Positions 58,621 through 64,000 of a DNA stretch of 64,000 bases are shown here, one piece after another (within the stretch, counting starts at the first letter, position 1; each line of letters starts with the position of its first letter). The DNA is from Costus lasius. Lineage: Eukaryota > Streptophyta > Magnoliopsida > Zingiberales > Costaceae. The notes below the pieces were generated by a model. That model did not search any database. It had not been told where the DNA came from and worked only from the letters and a program-made list of their open reading frames with translations. The stretch lies in contig CM050449.1 in NCBI GenBank assembly GCA_027563935.2, positions 75,698,556 to 75,762,555 of the forward strand, written 5' to 3'. The position numbers were made by a program, and so were the translations under genes.

Positions 58621-61600
58621 TGTAAGATCCAAGGATCTTAAGTTCTGGTAAGCATTATTTTGATTTAAATAAAATTATTGACTATGATAATTTTATGTAT
58701 TGGTTGTCAAATTATAGTTAATTAACTAGAGATTTTGGTTGTTAATTATTGTAAATAAATTAGAGATTATTTATTTGATTGTTGGCTGATTTATGATAAA
58801 TTATTATTGGTTGTTCATGATAAATTAATTAGGATTTATGGTTGTAAATTGTAAGTTAATTAATTAGAACTTATTGGTTAATTAATTAGACCTTATTGGT
58901 TAATTAATTAAATTCTTATTGGATATTAATTAAATCCTTATTGGATTTGTGTTTAAGTGAAATAATTAATTGGATATTAGATTTAAAATTCAAATTATTA
59001 GTTAAATGGATTAAGTCCTAATCGGATTAACTAATTGGATTTTAAAATTCGAATTTAGTTAGTTAAATGGGTTAAACCTATTTGAATTAATGGGTTAATG
59101 GGTTTAAAATTTTAAAATCCAAAGTTTAAGTGGGAATTGCGCTTAGGGTAAGAGTTTTTGGCGATTTTGGCTTGAGGAAAATTGTGGGCGACGGCTTGAG
59201 AAGAAGTGGCGATTCTTGAAGAGTTTTGAGGTGATTTTCTTCATCTTCTTCCCTTGGCGATTTTTCCTTGAAGAGAAGAAATTCCTTTGGCGAGTTCTTG
59301 AAGATTTTTGGGCGACTTAAAAGCTTTAGACGATTTCTTTTGTGGAGAATTTTCGGTTTAAGAGGTGAGTGGTGTGTCTTTTCGATTCCTAGCAATTTGG
59401 TTGTATTAATTAATGAGTTAGATTGATTGGAAAGTTTTATCATGCTAAAAACCGAATTTGAGCCATTCATTTATGAAAACCGAAATTTGATATTAATCTT
59501 GATATTGTGGTTAACATGTTTACATGTGAATTGAATCTTGATATTTCTCCATGAAAAGTTAGTTTAGGGTATTTTCCATGAAAACCGAATTTAAGGCATA
59601 TCTCCATGAAAACCGAATTTAGGGTAATTATTGTGTGGAGTTTAGGAAGCATTAAATCATTGATCTTGAGTATGAAATTCTTGTTAACTAAGGTGTTAAT
59701 TAAGGTGTATTTTTAAATTGATATTATGTTTAAAACAGTGGGTTACATGTGTGATTTGCAAAGCAATTATGCTTTAATTTTATGTTGATTTTTGGGGCGC
59801 ATGATAAATGTTATATGTCGAATTTTATGGATGCTTGATAAATTGCCAATAATGTTATGTTGTAAAACTCATGTTTATTTAATTAAGATCATGTAATCAT
59901 GTTTGAGAACATTGGGTGATAATTTAGCAAAATTACACTGAACTGACCAGCCTGAAATTTAAGGACTACACTATATTCGGTGATGTTCGAATATAAAATA
60001 TTATGTGTTATCTTATATGATTTTGAGCAATATGTGTGATCATGTGAATTTTGAACAATATGTGTGATTATGTGAATTGGGAAAAAAATTATGAGTTATG
60101 TGAATTTGGAAAATTATGAGATTATGTGATGGTTAGGACTAAGGCTAGGTGTAACTATGAACTCAAGGGGATAGTCCTTATGTGTTATGTTAAGGGTTTG
60201 AATTTCAGCCCTGTATTGTGATATGTGAGGAGGTTGATGTTCAGCCTGCCTATTATGATTATTGTGATGGGGGTTGATGTTCAGCCTGCCCGATATGATT
60301 TTTGTGATGACTATCCTAGAGTCTAGTTGACACTTAGGAGTCCACCTTTGTGAAATATGTTCACCTATGTGAAATATGAAATAAGATGTGTCTGTTGTCC
60401 AGTAGGAACCTTTTGGGAGAACGGGTTTTTGACGCAAAGTGCCATGTCTTGGTCGGACAGGGGCCACCTCTTGATGTCATAACTCTTTTATGTGATGGGG
60501 TAATATAAGACACAAAGTGCCATGTCTTGATCAGACAGGGGCCACCTCTTGATGTCATTACTCTTTATGTGACAGGGTGATATAAGACGCAAAGTGCCAT
60601 GTCTTGATCAGACAGGGGCCACCTCTTGATGTCATCACTCTGATGTGTTATGGGGTGAGAGAGCAAAGTGCCACGTCGTGACCTGGCGGGGGCCACCTCT
60701 TGATTCTACTCACTGTCCAGGTTTATGTGTTGCATGCAGCTCCCAGTGCTTTGGCCAAGCCGGGTTAGACCATATTGGTCACTACTGAATATGCTGGACA
60801 ACTAGGTTGCTTATGTGTTGGTGTGTTTAGTGGTTTAGAGTATAACTCTAGAACCTGAGTTTGTGAACCTAAGTTGTTATGTGTTTAGTTGGTTTAAAAT
60901 ATATGTGTTTAATTGGGTTAGAGTAAAACTCTAGAACCTGAGTTTGTGAACATGAGTTTGTTATATGCTAGTGTGTACATCTGACTGTCTATATGATTTC
61001 TGTTTCTTTATTTTGTTATATGTTGACATAATGTTCTTGTTAAAGATTTTTAAAATAATCTGCCTATATTTTTGAGTGTATGTTATGGATGGTCGATTTA
61101 GACTATCCACTCACTGGGCTGTGTAGCTCACCCCTCATTATTTTCAGGCATAGAGCAGGGGCGCATTTCATGAGTAACATTGGCGTGGATATTATGTTTG
61201 CTGCTTAAGAACTTTTATGCTAAAATTTTCTGGAGCCGGTTGTGGCTAAACCATATGATTTATATGAACTATGTGAACCATGTGATGTGAACCATGTGAA
61301 CTATGTGAATTTGTGTTGCCAGATTGTGGCAGTTAACTGAGTTTGATTTTTGTGTCACCGCGGGCTTCAGCCTGGTTTCGGTATTTGGTATGAGTTTATA
61401 AAAATCGATTTTGTGATTTTGTTTTGAATTTCGGCTTGTTGTATATTCTGTGAAATCGGTTTTGATATACCCTGTAACTTGCATATGTCTAGTGTAAGTA
61501 TTGCCTGGTGGCAGGTACCTTTATGGATTTTATGAATTTTAATCGGTTTTGATATAACTGTTGCCTTGCATATGTCTAGTGCAAGGATTGCGTGGTGGCA

Positions 61601-61785
61601 GGTACCCTTACGAGATTTATGAGATTTGAGTTTTGTGAATTTGTGTGTATGGATTTATGGAAATTTTTCAGATCGTGTTTTCTTGAACTCGGTTTTACCT
61701 AGCATATGATCGATCTTATATGAAACATCCTGTATCATTTGTGAATTGTGCCATTTGTTTGGGGTTAAGAATGTGGGATGTTACA
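58621..61785 (+). mobile_element. Gypsy-2 3' LTR
   Basis: The LTR is 3,165 bp and nearly identical to 50685-53849. Differences seen include TTATGTTA against TTATCTTA (60012), GACGC against GACAC (60510), GGTCTA against GGTCGA (61095), a T missing near 58750 and a G gained near 61764. It is followed by GTAAT. Confidence 0.95.
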
Positions 61786-61790
61786 GTAAT

Positions 61791-62369
61791 CCAGGTATGG
61801 CGCACTGGATTGCAGTCAAGAACATTTTTAAATATCTGCGGAGGACCAAAGATATGTTCTTGATATATGGTGGTCAGGAAGAACTCAGTATTGAAGGATA
61901 TACTGACGCTTCGTTCCAGTCAGACCAGGATGATTTCCGATCGCAATCAGGCTATGTTTTTAGCTTGAATGGAGGAGCAGTGGTGTGGAAGAGTTTCAAA
62001 CAGTCAACTGTTGCTGATTCCACAACAGAAGCCGAGTATGTTGCAGCCTCGGAAGCATCCAAGGAGGCAGTGTGGATTCGTAAGTTCGTGAGAGAACTTG
62101 GTGTTGTTCCTTCGAGTGCAGATCCTTTGGTTATCTTCTGTGATAACACTGGAGCAATCGCACAAGCAAAGGAACCACGGTCGCACCAGAAGTCCAAGCA
62201 CATACAGAGACGGTTTCACTTGATCAGGGAGATCATAGATCGTGGCGAGATCAAAGTCTGCAAGGTACATACAGATGACAATCTGGCAGACCCGCTTACC
62301 AAGCCTCTGACGCAGCAGAAGCATGAGAAGCACTGTAATAATATGGGTTTGAGATTTCTCAACCATTAG
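61791..62369 (+). CDS. gag-pol: Copia-B RNase H, 3' part of the interrupted gag-pol
   Basis: This resumes the Copia-B frame after the second GTAAT. It encodes the RNase H domain: [46 protein letters not shown] and the closing ADPLTKPL. The natural TAG is at 62367-62369. The two codons that are stops in Copia-A (20918 and 21029) are CAG here. It has no promoter or start of its own. It is separated from the first part only by Gypsy-2. Confidence 0.92.
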   Translation, partial: PGMAHWIAVKNIFKYLRRTKDMFLIYGGQEELSIEGYTDASFQSDQDDFRSQSGYVFSLNGGAVVWKSFKQSTVADSTTEAEYVAASEASKEAVWIRKFVRELGVVPSSADPLVIFCDNTGAIAQAKEPRSHQKSKHIQRRFHLIREIIDRGEIKVCKVHTDDNLADPLTKPLTQQKHEKHCNNMGLRFLNH

Positions 62370-62452
62370 ATTAAGTGCAATATTTCTTTCCTCCAATATT
62401 TCTTTCCTCCAATATTTCTTTCCTCCAATATTTCTCAACCAGAAGCATGACA
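62370..62452. other. Scrambled junction with templated filler
   Basis: Copia-B sequence ends at about 62380, where the polypurine tract should start. Three direct copies of AATATTTCTTTCCTCC follow (62379-62426), identical to the adjoining Tekay sequence at 62476. Next are short pieces matching Copia-B at 62352-62363 (ATTTCTCAACCA) and 62317-62326 (AGAAGCATGA). Tekay pol then starts at 62453. This is the pattern of double-strand-break repair with filler copied from nearby DNA. Copia-B's 3' LTR was lost. Confidence 0.85.
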
Positions 62453-64000
62453 ATTTGGAGTTATGGCTGTCCTCCAATATTTCTTTCCTCAAGCTCGGTT
62501 CCTCAGGGACACATACCCTTCCACGAAACCGAAGAATACCATCATCAGACAGGCTAAAATCCTGAACTGTGCCATCAACCAGACTATCCCTGATCTGAAC
62601 TAATTTCGGATCCACAGACTGCTGATCTCTGATCTTCTGCAACAAAGCAGACTGTACTCTGAGAAAAGCCACATATCCAGACTGAACTTTAGGAGAAATA
62701 CTGATCCTGAGATCTCTGAACTCCTGCAGTAACTGCCACTCACTGACCCGTAAAGCAGCTACTGAAGTAACTGGATGTCTGCTCAATGCATCAGCCACTA
62801 CATTGGCCTTTCCAGCCTGATACTGAATAGAGAAGTCATAGTCCTTGATCAACTCCATCCATCTTCTCTGTCTCATGTTCAACTCCTTCTGAGTGAAGAT
62901 GTACTTTAGACTCTGGTGATCAGTGAACAGATCAAACTCCTGACCCAACAAATAGTGGCGCCATATCTTCAAAGCAAAGACTACGGCCGCCAACTCTAAG
63001 TCATGAGTAGGGTAGTTCAACTCATACTCCTTCAGTTGTCTCGAAGCATAGGCTACCACAGAACCCTTCTGCATCAAGACACAACCCAACCCTTTGCCTG
63101 AAGCATCCGTATAAATAGTAAACCTTTCCCCATCACTAGGAATAATGAGGATCGGTGTACTAGTCAACCTCCTCTTCAGCTCCTGAAAGCTCTCTTCACA
63201 CTTGTCATCCCAAATAAACTTAGCCTCCTTTCTGGTTAATTTAGTTAAAGGACCCGCCAGCTTGGAAAATCCCTCAACAAACCTCCGGTAGTAACCTGCT
63301 AAACCCAGGAAACTTCTGATCTCAGTAGCGCTAGTCGGTCTTCCCCAATTAAGAATGGCTTGCACTTTAACTGGATCCACCGACACCCCTTGACCAGAAA
63401 TCACATGCCCAAGGAAATTGATCTTCTCTAGCCAGAACTCACACTTACTAGCCTTGACATATAATCGGTTCTTCCTCAGAACCTCCAGCACTCTGCGCAA
63501 GTCACTGACATGATCTGAAGTAGTTCGTGAGTATACCAAAATATCGTCTATAAAGACTACCACACAAGAGTCAAGCAATTCATGGAATACCCTGTTCATC
63601 AAATCCATGAAGACAGCAGGTGCATTCGTCAGTCCAAAAGGCATAACTAAAAATTCAAAATGCCCATACCTGGTCCTGAAAGCAGTCTTAAATATATCCT
63701 CATCCTTGACTCTAAGCTGATAATACCCTGATCTCAGATCAATCTTAGAGAACACTGTAGCTCCCTGTAATTGATCAAACAGATCATCAATTCTGGGAAG
63801 AGGATACTTATTCTTGATAGTCACTTGGTTCAGTTGCCTGTAGTCTATACACATCCTCAGGGTTCCATCTTTCTTCTTTACAAACAGTACTGGCGCTCCC
63901 CAGGGAGAAGCACTAGGCCGGATATACCCTTTCTCTAGCAATTCCTCCAGTTGTTTCTTAAGCTCGGCCAACTCTGATGTAGCCATGCGGTAAGGAGCTC
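62453..64000 (-). pseudogene. pol: Tekay-type pol fragment (RT, RNase H), probably E9
   Basis: The minus-strand frame enters from the right edge within the start of RT ([20 protein letters not shown]) and runs through RT with FIDDILVYS and RNase H ([11 protein letters not shown]) to EDSHNSK, where integrase should begin. It is nearly identical to Gypsy-2 55803-57340, with scattered substitutions such as V for A in [11 protein letters not shown]. It has lost integrase, chromodomain and adjoining LTR at the scrambled junction. Orientation and family fit the other half of E9 (43011-43860). The open frame runs on antisense through Copia-B RNase H to 62004, but that part is an accident of the join. 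Confidence 0.9.

Larger units (their letters stand above)
50685..61785 (+). mobile_element. Gypsy-2, complete Tekay/Del-type chromovirus
   Basis: An 11,101-bp element flanked by GTAAT (50680-50684 and 61786-61790), with two 3,165-bp LTRs, a Met-tRNA primer site, one intact 1,530-codon gag-pol and a strong polypurine tract. By eye the LTRs differ at about three substitutions and two compensating one-base indels, so this is a very recent insertion and the youngest event in the nest. Very long LTRs and a C-terminal chromodomain place it in the Tekay (Del) lineage. It has everything needed for autonomous transposition. Confidence 0.96.

Noticed and set aside
62004..63986. A 660-codon minus-strand frame joining Tekay RT to further sequence
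   Set aside because: The part left of 62475 is the repair junction and then antisense Copia-B RNase H. The frame stays open by chance, and only the Tekay portion is protein-like.

Overview
This 64 kb window looks like repeat-rich nuclear DNA from a flowering plant. Every long reading frame is a plant LTR-retrotransposon gag-pol of the Ty1/copia or Ty3/gypsy type. I found no host gene, no rRNA, no functional tRNA, no CRISPR array and nothing bacterial. The species cannot be named from the sequence.

The window is a deep nest of elements inserted into one another. Element names used here are local labels. E1 is a minus-strand copia (leader 1-1000, 5' LTR 1001-2958). It sits beside, and probably inserted into, a related minus-strand LTR, E2 (2959-4355). 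A plus-strand copia, E3, also inserted into E2 at 4356. E3's 5' LTR is split (4356-4748 and 22790-24334) by Copia-A (4749-22789, target duplication CTATA). Copia-A's gag is split at 8569 by a CRM-like gypsy element, Gypsy-1 (8570-16833, target duplication TGCTG). Between Gypsy-1's 3' LTR and the second TGCTG lies a 647 bp array of tRNA-derived modules in alternating orientation (16834-17480).

The decayed gag-pol of E3 runs from 25896 to 28521 and stops inside the RT catalytic motif. There a minus-strand, non-coding-rich gypsy-type element, E6 (28522-33555), begins. E6 is cut by a minus-strand copia, E7 (3' LTR 33556-36246, decayed internal region to 40432). E7 is cut by copia E8 (LTR and leader, 40433-43010). 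E8 is cut by a minus-strand Tekay-type LTR, E9 (43011-43860). E9 is cut by Copia-B (43861-62380). Copia-B's gag-pol is split by an almost pristine Tekay/Del chromovirus, Gypsy-2 (50685-61785, target duplication GTAAT). The window ends in a minus-strand Tekay pol fragment (62453-64000), probably the rest of E9. It is joined to Copia-B through a junction built of short local copies that removed Copia-B's 3' LTR.

Gypsy-2 (1,530 aa polyprotein, LTRs with only a few differences) and Gypsy-1 (1,462 aa) are the youngest and best preserved. Copia-B is coding-intact apart from the Gypsy-2 insertion. Copia-A, E3 and E7 are inactivated by stops, frameshifts and deletions.

The least expected signals are structural. 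Palindromes just inside the transcribed part of the copia LTRs, and three hairpins in the copia leaders, keep their pairing across families while the paired bases change. This suggests selected RNA (or DNA) structure. Other unusual points are the alternating-orientation array, the Gypsy-1 reading frame that can be followed past a TGA into the 3' LTR, and the templated-filler junction at 62379-62452. I see no wholly new gene system.
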